Of a DNA stretch of 64,000 nt, positions 8,889-17,110 are shown piece after piece. Source of the DNA: Bacillota bacterium (GTDB taxonomy: Bacteria; Bacillota; Clostridia; Acetivibrionales; Acetivibrionaceae); contig JAEZUI010000025.1 of the NCBI GenBank assembly GCA_023421115.1, forward strand, positions 1-64,000, in the 5' to 3' direction. Below the pieces are notes generated by a model that saw only the letters and a list, made by a program, of their open reading frames with translations, searched no databases and was not told the DNA's origin. The position numbers and the translations under genes were made by a program. Each line of letters begins with the position of its first letter. Within the stretch, counting starts at the first letter, position 1.

Positions 8889-9713
8889 TTATAATACCTT
8901 TGATAAAAATTCTTTCGTTCTTGCATTTTGAGGATTTGAAAAGATTTCTTCCGGTGTATTTTCCTCAAGTACCTTTCCCTCATCCATAAACAATACTCTA
9001 GTAGCAATCTCTCTCGCAAAGCCCATCTCATGAGTTACTATAACTAAGGTCATTCCTTCATTTGCAAGCTGCTTGATTAGATCAAGAACCTCTCCCACCA
9101 TCTCCGGGTCAAGTGCTGAAGTAGGCTCATCAAAGAGAATAACTTTAGGATTCATTGCAAGTGCACGTACTATCGCTATTCTTTGTTTCTGCCCACCTGA
9201 AAGGGTTGAAGGATAGACATCAGCTTTATCTTCAAGTCCGATTCTTTTTAAAAGGCGAATAGCATTTTCTTTTGCGTCTGCTTTTATCTTTTCACGAGTA
9301 GTGTCAATTTCATATAAGGCTTTCTTGTTCTTGGCGAATAAATTTCTAAGCCTTATAGAGAAATTCCTGCACTTCTTCATCCTAAGGTCATGAGTTTCTA
9401 TATGCACAGGTGCAAGCATTATATTTTCTATAACTGTCTTGTTATTGAACAGGTTAAATTGCTGAAAAACCATTCCCATATGGCGGCGATGAATGTTAAT
9501 ATCAACTTTCATATCCGCAATATCTACACCTTCAAATACAATAGCTCCGCTTGTAGGGTCTTCCATACAGTTAAGGCAGCGTAGAAAGGTGCTTTTGCCG
9601 CTTCCGGAGGGACCAATAACGGCAACCCTTTCGCCTTCATTAATGGTAACAGTAATACCTTTTAATACTTCAAGGCCTCCGTAGCTTTTCTTTAGATTAA
9701 TTACGTCTATCAC
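8889..9713 (-). CDS. glnQ: Polar amino-acid ABC transporter ATP-binding protein
   Basis: This 274-residue cytoplasmic ATPase energises the permease encoded just upstream. Walker A (GPSGSGKST), Q-loop (FQQFNLF), signature (LSGGQKQR), Walker B (VILFDEPTSALDP) and switch His (THEMGFA) are all present. It is about 30 residues longer than typical GlnQ/HisP. The extra length is a basic insertion between Q-loop and signature (about residues 105-145, rich in Lys/Arg). It overlaps the permease gene by 17 bases, so translation is probably coupled. A strong terminator lies downstream at 8765-8842. The exact amino acid transported cannot be told from sequence. Confidence 0.92.
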   Translation of the reverse strand: MIDVINLKKSYGGLEVLKGITVTINEGERVAVIGPSGSGKSTFLRCLNCMEDPTSGAIVFEGVDIADMKVDINIHRRHMGMVFQQFNLFNNKTVIENIMLAPVHIETHDLRMKKCRNFSIRLRNLFAKNKKALYEIDTTREKIKADAKENAIRLLKRIGLEDKADVYPSTLSGGQKQRIAIVRALAMNPKVILFDEPTSALDPEMVGEVLDLIKQLANEGMTLVIVTHEMGFAREIATRVLFMDEGKVLEENTPEEIFSNPQNARTKEFLSKVL

Positions 9714-10407
9714 TCTTTCTTAGCCTCCTTTCCATTACTTTTATAAGCGATGCTATTAACATAACTAAAACAATATAAATTATGGCCATAACAAGGTATG
9801 GAACCATAAATTCGTAACTGTTTGTGCCAATATAATTAAATGCAACATAAAGGTCGGCAGTACCTACAAAGCTTACAACGGATGTTTCCTTAATCAAGGC
9901 GATGAATTCATTTCCTAATGTAGGAAGTATATTTTTAACAGCCTGCGGGACAACAATTTTTAACATTGCAACTCTGTAGCTTAGTCCTAGAGCACGCCCT
10001 GCTTCCATTTGTCCATGGTCTACAGACATAATACCGCCTCTCATTATTTCCGAAGCATAAGCACCACTGTTCAGACCAAATACCAAAATACATACGTTAA
10101 TTGCGGGCAGATTTATGCCAATCAAAGGCAGAACTACATAATATGCTACCAGCAGCTGCACAACAACCGGCGTGCCTCTAAACAATCCAACGTAGAAGTC
10201 ACATAAGACACCAAGTACTTTTGGTAATGTTTTATATTTGGGTACTACTTTTACAATGGCTATCAAGGTACCAATTATAATCCCTATCGCAAGTCCAAAA
10301 ACAGCAATTAATAGCGTGTTTTTAAGCCCCGCAAGGACTTTTGTGTAGCCACCGTTTTCGTAGAATATTTCCAAAAATTTCATTAACTTCTTATCAAAAT
10401 TCCCCAT
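9697..10407 (-). CDS. Polar amino-acid ABC transporter permease (HisM/GlnP family)
   Basis: This 236-residue integral membrane protein has five or more hydrophobic helices. It also has the EAA-type loop (EAGRALGLSYRVAMLKIVVP) that contacts the ATPase. Family members form the channel of polar amino-acid importers as homo- or heterodimers. Here a single permease gene implies a homodimer. It sits between the binding protein (59-base gap) and the ATPase (17-base overlap), all on the minus strand. Confidence 0.92.
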   Translation of the reverse strand: MGNFDKKLMKFLEIFYENGGYTKVLAGLKNTLLIAVFGLAIGIIIGTLIAIVKVVPKYKTLPKVLGVLCDFYVGLFRGTPVVVQLLVAYYVVLPLIGINLPAINVCILVFGLNSGAYASEIMRGGIMSVDHGQMEAGRALGLSYRVAMLKIVVPQAVKNILPTLGNEFIALIKETSVVSFVGTADLYVAFNYIGTNSYEFMVPYLVMAIIYIVLVMLIASLIKVMERRLRKSDRRN

Positions 10408-10466
10408 ATTAATCCCTTATATAATACAATGCCCTGTAGATTCATCAGAGCATTGTAAAATTTATA

Positions 10467-11318
10467 TTAATTAAGTTCGTTAATTGCTTTTGTAATACTC
10501 TTAGCAGGAGCCTCATCAATAATAACATAACTGATATTGCCGTTAAGCATATCCTGAACAGCAAGAGAGCCTGATTTATAACCTACGCATTTAGCCTTAT
10601 AACCTGTAAAGCCCCAATCTTCATCGCCTTCAACATAAAATTGTCCGGTTGTGCCTGTCTGAACACCTATCTTCGTATCACTCTTCAGACCTGACAAAAT
10701 AGCTTCTATATCAGCGGCTGCTTTACAATTATCAAACGTAGTATCTGTATCCTTAACGATAAGTCTTTGTGAAGCATCATAGTATTTGTTTGAGAATGCA
10801 ACATACTCTTTTCTGTCTTCTTTTATTGTAAGGCCCGCCATTGCAATGTCAGCTTTACCTTGACCTACAGATAGGCAAACAGCATCAAAATCCATATTGC
10901 TGATTACAAGCTCTTTTCCAAGATGCTTAGCAAGAAGTGCCGCAATTTCCATGTCAATTCCGTAATACTTATCTCCCTTTGTGTATTCAAAAGGTTCAAA
11001 TGCAGCATTTGTAGCAATAACAAGCTGGTCTTTGGAATTATCAAGTGCAGCCGATGTAACAGCTTCAGGTGTACCGTCACCGAAGTATTTGCTGCAGATT
11101 TTATCAAAGGTCCCATCTGAATTTATCTGAGCAATGAATTCATTTACCTGTGAAAGAAGTTCCGGTTGACTCTTGTCTATACCGAAAGCGTATTCCTCTT
11201 TTGTTAATGGGATGTCTAAAACTTTTACTTTTGAACTTTTATTGTTTGAACTGCAGCTAGAAAGTGTCAAGCTTATAAGTGTCAGAATTGAAATAACCAA
11301 TACAATAGTCTTTTTCAT
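10467..11318 (-). CDS. Amino-acid ABC transporter binding lipoprotein, apparently circularly permuted
   Basis: This is a family 3 solute-binding protein (SBP_bac_3). It starts at MKKTIVLV, because AAGGAG lies nine bases before ATG 11318; the longer frame to 11354 lacks this. The lipobox LSSCSS marks a membrane-anchored lipoprotein. The order of elements is odd. The segment that normally closes this fold (PLTKEEYAFGIDKSQPELLS, then NSDGTFDKICSKYFG) comes right after the signal. The usual N-terminal element (VIATNAAFEPFEY, GIDMEIAALLA) follows at about residue 90. The protein ends at YVIIDEAPAKSITKAINELN, where the missing C-terminal segment would begin. The domain is thus complete but permuted. 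It is the first gene of the transporter operon. Confidence 0.9.
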   Translation of the reverse strand: MKKTIVLVISILTLISLTLSSCSSNNKSSKVKVLDIPLTKEEYAFGIDKSQPELLSQVNEFIAQINSDGTFDKICSKYFGDGTPEAVTSAALDNSKDQLVIATNAAFEPFEYTKGDKYYGIDMEIAALLAKHLGKELVISNMDFDAVCLSVGQGKADIAMAGLTIKEDRKEYVAFSNKYYDASQRLIVKDTDTTFDNCKAAADIEAILSGLKSDTKIGVQTGTTGQFYVEGDEDWGFTGYKAKCVGYKSGSLAVQDMLNGNISYVIIDEAPAKSITKAINELN

Positions 11319-11379
11319 GATAACTTTCTCCTTATTAACTTTAGACTTATACATCCTATGTTTTTATTTTCATAAATAT

Positions 11380-11408
11380 AAATTACCGTATTCAAATACA
11401 TTTGTCAA
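11380..11408 (-). promoter_or_regulatory. Promoter of the amino-acid ABC operon
   Basis: On the minus strand TTGACA (11403-11408) is followed after 17 bases by TAATTT (11380-11385), about 60 bases before the binding-protein start codon. Confidence 0.65.
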
Positions 11409-11650
11409 CATAAAGCCAGTCATATTTTTAAGGCTAGAAAGAGCAAACCGGATTACAACTTTATGCGATTATAGACCACGGTTTCAAGTTTACATAATTC
11501 ATAATCCTTCATTTTATTTTGTATATATTCCATCTGATTTATCCAAAGCATAAATTTTTATATAGAATATACCCACATATGGCATATCTAAAACTAATCA
11601 AAATAATTTTTTACTAATACTTTACTGCCCCAAGCAAAAGTGAATAACAA
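11409..11650. other. Intergenic stretch without recognisable gene
   Basis: This lies between the binding-protein promoter and the end of the GGDEF-EAL gene. I see no coding frame with a ribosome binding site and no clear hairpin. The last few bases (from about 11638) start the segment duplicated at 30583. Confidence 0.4.
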
Positions 11651-14167
11651 CTAAAATTCTTTAATAAACTCCATTACTTTTTCAGTCGTTAAGGGTTTAC
11701 TTATCAGATACCCTTGTATCTTTTGACAACCATGCTTCTTGAGATAGTCCATCTGGTACTGATGTTCAACTCCTTCAGCAATAATGGACAATTTCATTTT
11801 TCGACCAATCTTTACAATCATACCGGTTATGTTATCACAGCTATCTTCAGAAGTTATATAGTCAATGAAGGTTTTGTCAATCTTTAGGGTATCAATTGGA
11901 AGCTGTTTTAAGTAGCTTAACGATGAATATCCACGTCCGAAATCATCTAGTGCAACCCTTACTCCAAGTTTTTTCAAGTTATAAAGTTTGTTATGGATAA
12001 TCTGATAGGATTCCATTAAAATTGACTCTGTAATCTCCAGTTCAAGATATTTAGGCTCTAATTCAGTTAATTCAAGTACTTCCATTACAGTATCTACAAA
12101 ATTCTCCTGCATCAATTGTAAAATTGAAACATTTACGGAAATGGTCAAGTTTGAGTATCCTTTTTCATGGAGTAGCTTTATATATTTACATGCAGTCTTA
12201 AGAACCCATTCACCTATAGCTATTATAAGATGTGTTTCTTCTGCAATTCCAATAAACCTATCGGGAGAAACAAAACCCAATTCAGGGTTATTCCAGCGAA
12301 TTAGTGCTTCAAAGCCTGATACACCCTGCTTTTCCAAATCGAGCTGCGGTTGATAATACAATAAAAATTCGTTATTTCTAAGGGCATTGCGCAAATTCTT
12401 TTCTATCAACATTCTTTCTCTTATTATTTCCTTCATATCATCACTATAGAATATATATCTATTCTTGCCCGATGCCTTCGCTCTATACATAGCTATATCA
12501 GCATTTCTCATTAATTCGTCAGCACTTTCTCCGTCCTTAGGATATATTGATATTCCAATGCTGACCGTTGTATGAAGCATACTACTATCTATTTCAAATG
12601 AAGCTTTAATGCTTTCAATTATTTTGTTTGCATATTGTTCTACTATCTCTGTGTTTTCAAAACCACTACAACAAACAATAAACTCATCCCCTCCAAGTCT
12701 ATAAACTCTTTCATTTCCAAATAACGCCTTAAGTCTCTCTCCTATTTGTATAATTAATTTATCACCAACAGAGTGCCCCATAGTATCATTGATCAATTTA
12801 AAGTTGTCAGCGTCAATAAAAAGAAATGCCTCGCTTACATTTGTTTCTTCTTCCAAATGCTTGACAAAATTCTCATATAGAGATAGTCTGTTTGGTAAAT
12901 TTGTTAAAGAGTCATAATAAGCATTCTTATGCAATTTTTCCTGATACTCCAACAATTCAACATATTGTTTTCTTATTTTGTTCTGAGTTAAGTTAAGCTC
13001 TTTATAAGTGGCTTCTAGTTCACGATAACTATCTTGAAGTTTTATTTCGTTTATTTTCCGCTCATCAATATCGGTAATTGATCCAGCAACTCTAATTGCC
13101 CTACCAGCAGTATCAAATAATGCCTTTCCTCTACAAAAGCACCATTTATAATTTCCATTTTCGCATTTTACCCTATATTCACAGCTGTATAATGGTGTTT
13201 TACCTTCTAGATGTTCAAGAAACAATTGCTTTGACTTTATTAGATCGTCAGGATGTATAAACTCCTCCAATCTTTCTGCTATGTTCCCAACCTCAATTTC
13301 TGCCTTTTTATACCCAAATAGGTCATAGCATCTGTCTGAAACAAAATACTTACTATTAATCAAGTCAATGTCCCATATCATATCGTTTGAACCTTCTGAA
13401 GCAAGCCTAAACAGTTTCTCACTTTTTCTCAATTGCTCTTCACTTCTTTTTATTTCGCTAATATCTTGAAAAACCGTAATAAAAAAATCTTTTATGGGGC
13501 TATAAGCATTAACAAGAACCCATTTATCAAATACTTTTGTATAACTTTCAAAAGAAACAGGTTCTCCGGTAATTGCTACTTTACCGTATATGCCAATCCA
13601 ATCTATAGTTTCTGCTTCACTCTCGGGCACTAATTCCCTATAGGTTTTACCAATAACATCTGCTCTCTTAAGGCCTGTAAAGGATTCAAAGGATTTGTTT
13701 ACTTCAATATACTCATAATCAAACGGTTCACCCTTTTCATTTATTTTAATCCTGTGAAGAGCAAACGCATTTATCATTTTATCAATTATAATTGTATTAA
13801 ATTCTTGTGAAACAAGTAACTCACTATGGACTTTTTTAAATTGCTGATAACTTTTTTCCATTTTGGTCTCTGCATTTATTACCTTTCTCAAATTGCTATA
13901 AATTAAAAAAAAGATCAGCCCCCCTGTTACAAATACATAAATCCATCCTTTTATCATACTTATAAAGGTAATCATCTCTTTATTGTTAACAATCATGTAC
14001 AATAATCTGTCAGATATAATTATCCATAATACTCCACACAACACATATATAAAAGTTATCTTTAATGCAATACTTTTAGATTTATGTTTGTCCAAAAAAT
14101 TTAATAAACTATTTGATTTAAGAAAGATTGATTGCTTCTCATGGACCTTACTGCTTTTATCCTTCAT
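11651..14167 (-). CDS. Membrane PAS-PAS-GGDEF-EAL protein (c-di-GMP metabolism)
   Basis: This 838-residue sensor has two membrane helices (about residues 35-58 and 72-95). Two PAS domains follow, at about 115-235 and 250-370, the second with a PAC motif. Then come a GGDEF domain (RVYRLGGDEF, about 410-560) and an EAL domain (FEALIRWNNPE, DDFGRGYSSL, about 585-838). The diguanylate cyclase motif GGDEF and the phosphodiesterase motif EAL are both intact. The inhibitory I-site RxxD upstream of GGDEF is not conserved (FGNE in its place). Net activity cannot be predicted. It is monocistronic. A heavily deleted copy lies at 30593-31408. Confidence 0.92.
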   Translation of the reverse strand: MKDKSSKVHEKQSIFLKSNSLLNFLDKHKSKSIALKITFIYVLCGVLWIIISDRLLYMIVNNKEMITFISMIKGWIYVFVTGGLIFFLIYSNLRKVINAETKMEKSYQQFKKVHSELLVSQEFNTIIIDKMINAFALHRIKINEKGEPFDYEYIEVNKSFESFTGLKRADVIGKTYRELVPESEAETIDWIGIYGKVAITGEPVSFESYTKVFDKWVLVNAYSPIKDFFITVFQDISEIKRSEEQLRKSEKLFRLASEGSNDMIWDIDLINSKYFVSDRCYDLFGYKKAEIEVGNIAERLEEFIHPDDLIKSKQLFLEHLEGKTPLYSCEYRVKCENGNYKWCFCRGKALFDTAGRAIRVAGSITDIDERKINEIKLQDSYRELEATYKELNLTQNKIRKQYVELLEYQEKLHKNAYYDSLTNLPNRLSLYENFVKHLEEETNVSEAFLFIDADNFKLINDTMGHSVGDKLIIQIGERLKALFGNERVYRLGGDEFIVCCSGFENTEIVEQYANKIIESIKASFEIDSSMLHTTVSIGISIYPKDGESADELMRNADIAMYRAKASGKNRYIFYSDDMKEIIRERMLIEKNLRNALRNNEFLLYYQPQLDLEKQGVSGFEALIRWNNPELGFVSPDRFIGIAEETHLIIAIGEWVLKTACKYIKLLHEKGYSNLTISVNVSILQLMQENFVDTVMEVLELTELEPKYLELEITESILMESYQIIHNKLYNLKKLGVRVALDDFGRGYSSLSYLKQLPIDTLKIDKTFIDYITSEDSCDNITGMIVKIGRKMKLSIIAEGVEHQYQMDYLKKHGCQKIQGYLISKPLTTEKVMEFIKEF

Positions 14168-14492
14168 ATGTACCCCCGCAATCGTTAATGATATGAAATA
14201 CTACGAATAAATAGTTGGGACTCTTTTTAAATAAGCTTTTAATACACTTGAACAGACTAAAATAAGTATTGTTTTTATTGAATTACACAAAACTAATATA
14301 TAATTAAACCAAGCAAATCATAGACTAGAAGAACTAACCCTTTTAATACTAAATGATAAAAACAAAAAAACAAACTAAAAGATACCATACTCTTACATCA
14401 TATTACATAATTAAACTAAATTCAACGTTTTTTTATTTTTTTAAGTATATTTATCGGATTTTATGTAGCTAAAGCATAATTTTTTGTAAACT
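14168..14492. other. Intergenic half of a segmental duplication
   Basis: There is no gene here. The stretch is closely similar to 31409-31745, for example the tracts around TACACTTGAACAGA and AAAGATACCATACTCTTACA. It therefore belongs to the duplicated block linking the GGDEF-EAL gene to the antiporter gene. It presumably carries the promoter of the GGDEF-EAL gene. Confidence 0.6.
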
Positions 14493-14600
14493 TTATTCTC
14501 CACATACAAGTAATCTTTTTGCAGATACCTTAATTGCAATCGCCCCTAACGGTGCTGTAACCATTATAGCTAGAACAGCTATTGCAAAATAACCTCATTA
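14493..14600 (-). pseudogene. Cation/proton antiporter C-terminal remnant
   Basis: The minus strand encodes AIAVLAIMVTAPLGAIAIKV, then SAKRLLVCGE and stop. This is almost the same as the end of the intact antiporter at 31755-32939 (ending SARRLLIYGQ). About 33 codons remain; homology stops at about 14600. Confidence 0.8.
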
Positions 14601-14680
14601 TAGTAGCTTTCTTAGAGTTTTTATATTTGCATATGATTGATACATTTGCCAGAATACGTTCTTAGTGATTGTATTGTTAT

Positions 14681-14733
14681 ATAATCTTATGATAATGCCC
14701 TGCATTTCGTGGTATATATAATATTACTATATA
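14681..14733 (+). promoter_or_regulatory. Conserved upstream block of truncated ferredoxin gene
   Basis: This block matches 30241-30290 in front of the intact ferredoxin gene and 8617-8668. It contains TATATATAAT, a likely -10 region, and ends about 20 bases before the start codon with AAAAGGAG. Its conservation in three places supports a promoter or regulatory role, but the -35 element is not obvious. Confidence 0.5.
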
Positions 14734-14753
14734 TTAAAAGGAGAATCCTATTA

Positions 14754-15047
14754 ATGAATGTTAGGTTTTTTAAAGAGGCCGAAGTTAAGAAAGAAAAAAC
14801 CATCCTCTATATTGCAGAAGATATGAATATAAAAATAAAATCACCCTGTAACGGAAAATGCAAATGCGGAAAATGCATAGTTAAAGTCTTGAGCGGAAAT
14901 GTTTCCGAAACAACTAAATCCGAAGAACTGTGGTCGATTGCCATTTCAAAGAAAGTTCAGAAAGAAGTTTCTATATCAACCAACTGGATAATCTCTATTA
15001 ATAATCATAAAGATTTTGTTTATATTAGTAATAATAGGGAACACTAA
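14754..15047 (+). CDS. Truncated 2Fe-2S ferredoxin-like protein
   Basis: The first 55 residues closely follow the intact ferredoxin at 30313-30579, including the cluster loop (SPCNGKCKCGKC; one Gly has become Cys). After KSEE the sequence diverges completely, through a frameshift or replacement. The last cluster ligand (RLAC in the intact copy) is missing. It is 97 residues long, and only the first 60 or so look like the domain. It probably cannot hold a normal cluster, so I regard it as a decaying paralogue that is still open. The start is ATG 14754, with AAAAGGAG about 10 bases upstream; the frame is open from 14709. Confidence 0.6.
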   Translation: MNVRFFKEAEVKKEKTILYIAEDMNIKIKSPCNGKCKCGKCIVKVLSGNVSETTKSEELWSIAISKKVQKEVSISTNWIISINNHKDFVYISNNREH

Positions 15048-15198
15048 ATAAATAGTAGTCGTAATATAGAATTCCGGAAAATCCCCCGAATTAGAAGATT
15101 CACTTAAAAATATTTGGATCATCCTAGCTTACTATAATTATGTTTTGGAGTATCTATCCAATAGTAATACAAAACTTACTACAGTAGGAGGTAACTAA

Positions 15199-15420
15199 AT
15201 GAAATTTAGTGATATAAAACCTGAGGATGAATTAATCATTTTTGATAAACCAAGTAGAAAAATTCGCGAGCGGCAAGGCAAATGTTTCTCAATAAATGAT
15301 ACCTTCCTGACGATTCAATTCCTCTACTACAAAGACAGTATCTTATTATCCGATTTAAGACATGGAAGAGCTACAATTTTCAAAGATAAAGAAGCTGTGG
15401 AATTTGCATCACTTATCTAG
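15199..15420 (+). CDS. Small hypothetical protein
   Basis: This 73-residue soluble protein is basic at its centre (KPSRKIRERQGK). I do not recognise its family. The strand-rich pattern could be a small beta-barrel, but that is a guess. The gene is credible because AGGAGGT lies seven bases before the ATG and a strong hairpin terminator follows at 15450-15492. It is monocistronic, next to tRNA-fMet on the opposite strand. Confidence 0.7.
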   Translation: MKFSDIKPEDELIIFDKPSRKIRERQGKCFSINDTFLTIQFLYYKDSILLSDLRHGRATIFKDKEAVEFASLI

Positions 15421-15449
15421 ATATATATATATGCTTGGTTAGCAACAAA

Positions 15450-15492
15450 AATGAAGACTCATAAGATATGATCTTATAAGCCTTCATTTTTT
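15450..15492. terminator. Bidirectional terminator between small gene and tRNA
   Basis: The near-perfect stem pairs AATGAAG-CT-ATAAGAT with ATCTTAT-AG-CTTCATT around ATG. It has TTTTTT on the plus strand and AAAA on the left. It can end both the plus-strand 73-codon gene and the minus-strand tRNA transcript. Confidence 0.85.
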
Positions 15493-15493
15493 A

Positions 15494-15569
<76 letters not shown>

Positions 15570-15914
15570 ATATCTATTGTGCTACTGTAGCGTAACACAC
15601 TTTTTGATAAAAGTAAACAAAAATTTAGACCACTATACCATCCTTTAATTGTAAGTTCTTTATTTTTGCTCGTTTTGAAAATCATGAATCTCTGAGATCA
15701 ATAAAAAACATATGGGATTTTAGCTATGCTTTTCAAACCTTCGAGATTAGTGGCATCCTTCCTTCATAACTCATATTCAGCACAACCTACTAATCCATAA
15801 AATGGAATGCATAAGTAGGGTGCTCTGTATTTCCATGATATTCCACAATAATAGTTTTACGCTGTATAAGTTTTTAATATAATTCTATGCCTTACACATA
15901 TTTATAAATTATTA

Positions 15915-15944
15915 CAGTTGTAAGATACAAAAATCTTACAACTG
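15915..15944. repeat. Perfect 12-base inverted repeat at transposase 3' end
   Basis: The arms CAGTTGTAAGAT (15915-15926) and ATCTTACAACTG (15933-15944) pair perfectly around six bases. The right arm contains the stop codon of the transposase remnant, so it is probably part of the element's end or its terminator. Confidence 0.6.
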
Positions 15945-16310
15945 CACTTCAAATGCAGAAATTTCCAAGCTTACATATATATTTTCAGGCACCTCACACA
16001 ACTTCAATATCCTGTTTTGATTTTCAGTCAATCCCTCAGGTATAACACGCTGATAGCTATTCTCCATAGGAACTGCTAGAATCTTAGTATATTCAAATAC
16101 GTCAAGGATTGCTGTCCCAGTTGGTGTAAGCGTAGTTCTCCTTCAAGACTTTTTCTGACTCTACGCTCAATAACATTTAATATCAAGACTGCAATAATCA
16201 TACAAACATTCCAGCCTCATCTTTCTTTTTCTTCACCAACGTTTGATTTCTTTCAAGCTGGACATTCACCTTGTACAAGGTTTCAACATCTTTCGTCTCA
16301 CTTTTTTTAG
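15936..16310 (-). pseudogene. Frameshifted IS4/IS1634-type transposase C-terminal remnant
   Basis: Three minus-strand frames in succession carry pieces of one transposase C terminus. First comes DVETLYKVNVQLERNQTLV...GMFV, then MIIAVLILNVIERRVRKSLE, then PTGTAILDVFEYTKILAVPM through to EISAFEVQL and stop. At least two frameshifts separate them, and the DDE core is absent. The rest of 15570-16624 has no intact gene. Family assignment is by motif memory and could be a neighbouring IS group. Confidence 0.65.
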
Positions 16311-16449
16311 GTCTTCCTTGTTAAACGTTTCTTTTCTTGCTCTTCCTGGAATATCGTGTAACTTACTCAATTTTTATATTTCCTGATTTCTTCAGCAAAT
16401 CAGCTACAAAATTGTCCATTTCTTCACATACTTTTCGCTCTATAGATGC

Positions 16450-16487
16450 AAAAGAGCTGTTGCACTAATTTCTTAGTTAAACAGCTC
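16450..16487 (-). terminator. Hairpin beside the IS remnant
   Basis: GAGCTGTT (16454-16461) and AACAGCTC (16480-16487) form a stem, extended inward by CTAA/TTAG pairs. On the minus strand TTTTG follows. It may terminate the DUF4037-like remnant or be an IS end. Confidence 0.5.
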
Positions 16488-16624
16488 CCTATGAAACATT
16501 ATTTATTTGTAACTATATCAGTGTCTGTATTTTACTCTTCTTATCTTGCCCGTCTTTTTAGGTACTATAATGTATTTTCAAATTCAACTGTCCTCTATTC
16601 TTTATTTGTTTGATTTATTAACTC

Positions 16625-17110
16625 TTATAAATCATCAATAGGAGGTTCATGCTCTATCCAGTTTAATTCATTATCTTTCAAAAAATAATTGCCCCAGTCA
16701 AAATCATTTTGATCTAAGTTGGCAAATGAGAACAATTCATCACAAAATGAATTTATTTTTTCAACACTGTGATTTGCATATAAGTCATTAATTCTATCAA
16801 TAATATTGTCAGGTTTATTTTGAGCTTTTTCCAACACACTAAACATCCATTTATGGTATGGATAAAGCAATTCGTTAATTTTCAAAATAAGTCTAGTACC
16901 AAATAAAACGCTTTTTTGGATTCATCATAACTTCCTAAACGGAGCATCTGAAAGCACAGCTCCTCGGTTATAGTATCGTATTATATCAAGATAAACATAA
17001 GGTTTTTTTGTTTCGGTTATAAACCGCTCAAATAATTCATTTGTACTAAAGTAAATACAACCGGAAGATTCCACTGCTTGTGTGCCCTCAATCAGAAAAA
17101 CAGCTCTAAT
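16625..17110 (-). pseudogene. DUF4037-like / nucleotidyltransferase-associated gene remnant
   Basis: It starts directly after the stop of the giant surface gene. The minus strand reads AVFLIEGTQAVESSGCIYFS, on through YVYLDIIRYYNRGAVLSDAP, then two consecutive stop codons (16922-16927). The same frame resumes with IQKSVLFGTRLILKINELLY, PYHKWMFSVLEKA and so on to 16625. The LYPYHKWM region resembles the C-terminal part of DUF4037 proteins, which sit behind nucleotidyltransferase domains. No nucleotidyltransferase domain remains. An 86-codon open frame from 16885 survives but has no good ribosome binding site. A shorter deleted copy lies at 8312-8531. Confidence 0.65.

Noticed and set aside
11173..11553. 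Plus-strand frame of 126 codons over the start of the binding-protein gene
   Set aside because: Antisense to the signal peptide and promoter; no ribosome binding site or domain.
16625..16885. Treating the 86-codon frame as a complete gene
   Set aside because: Homologous sequence continues upstream past two stop codons and there is no ribosome binding site; it is part of a pseudogene.
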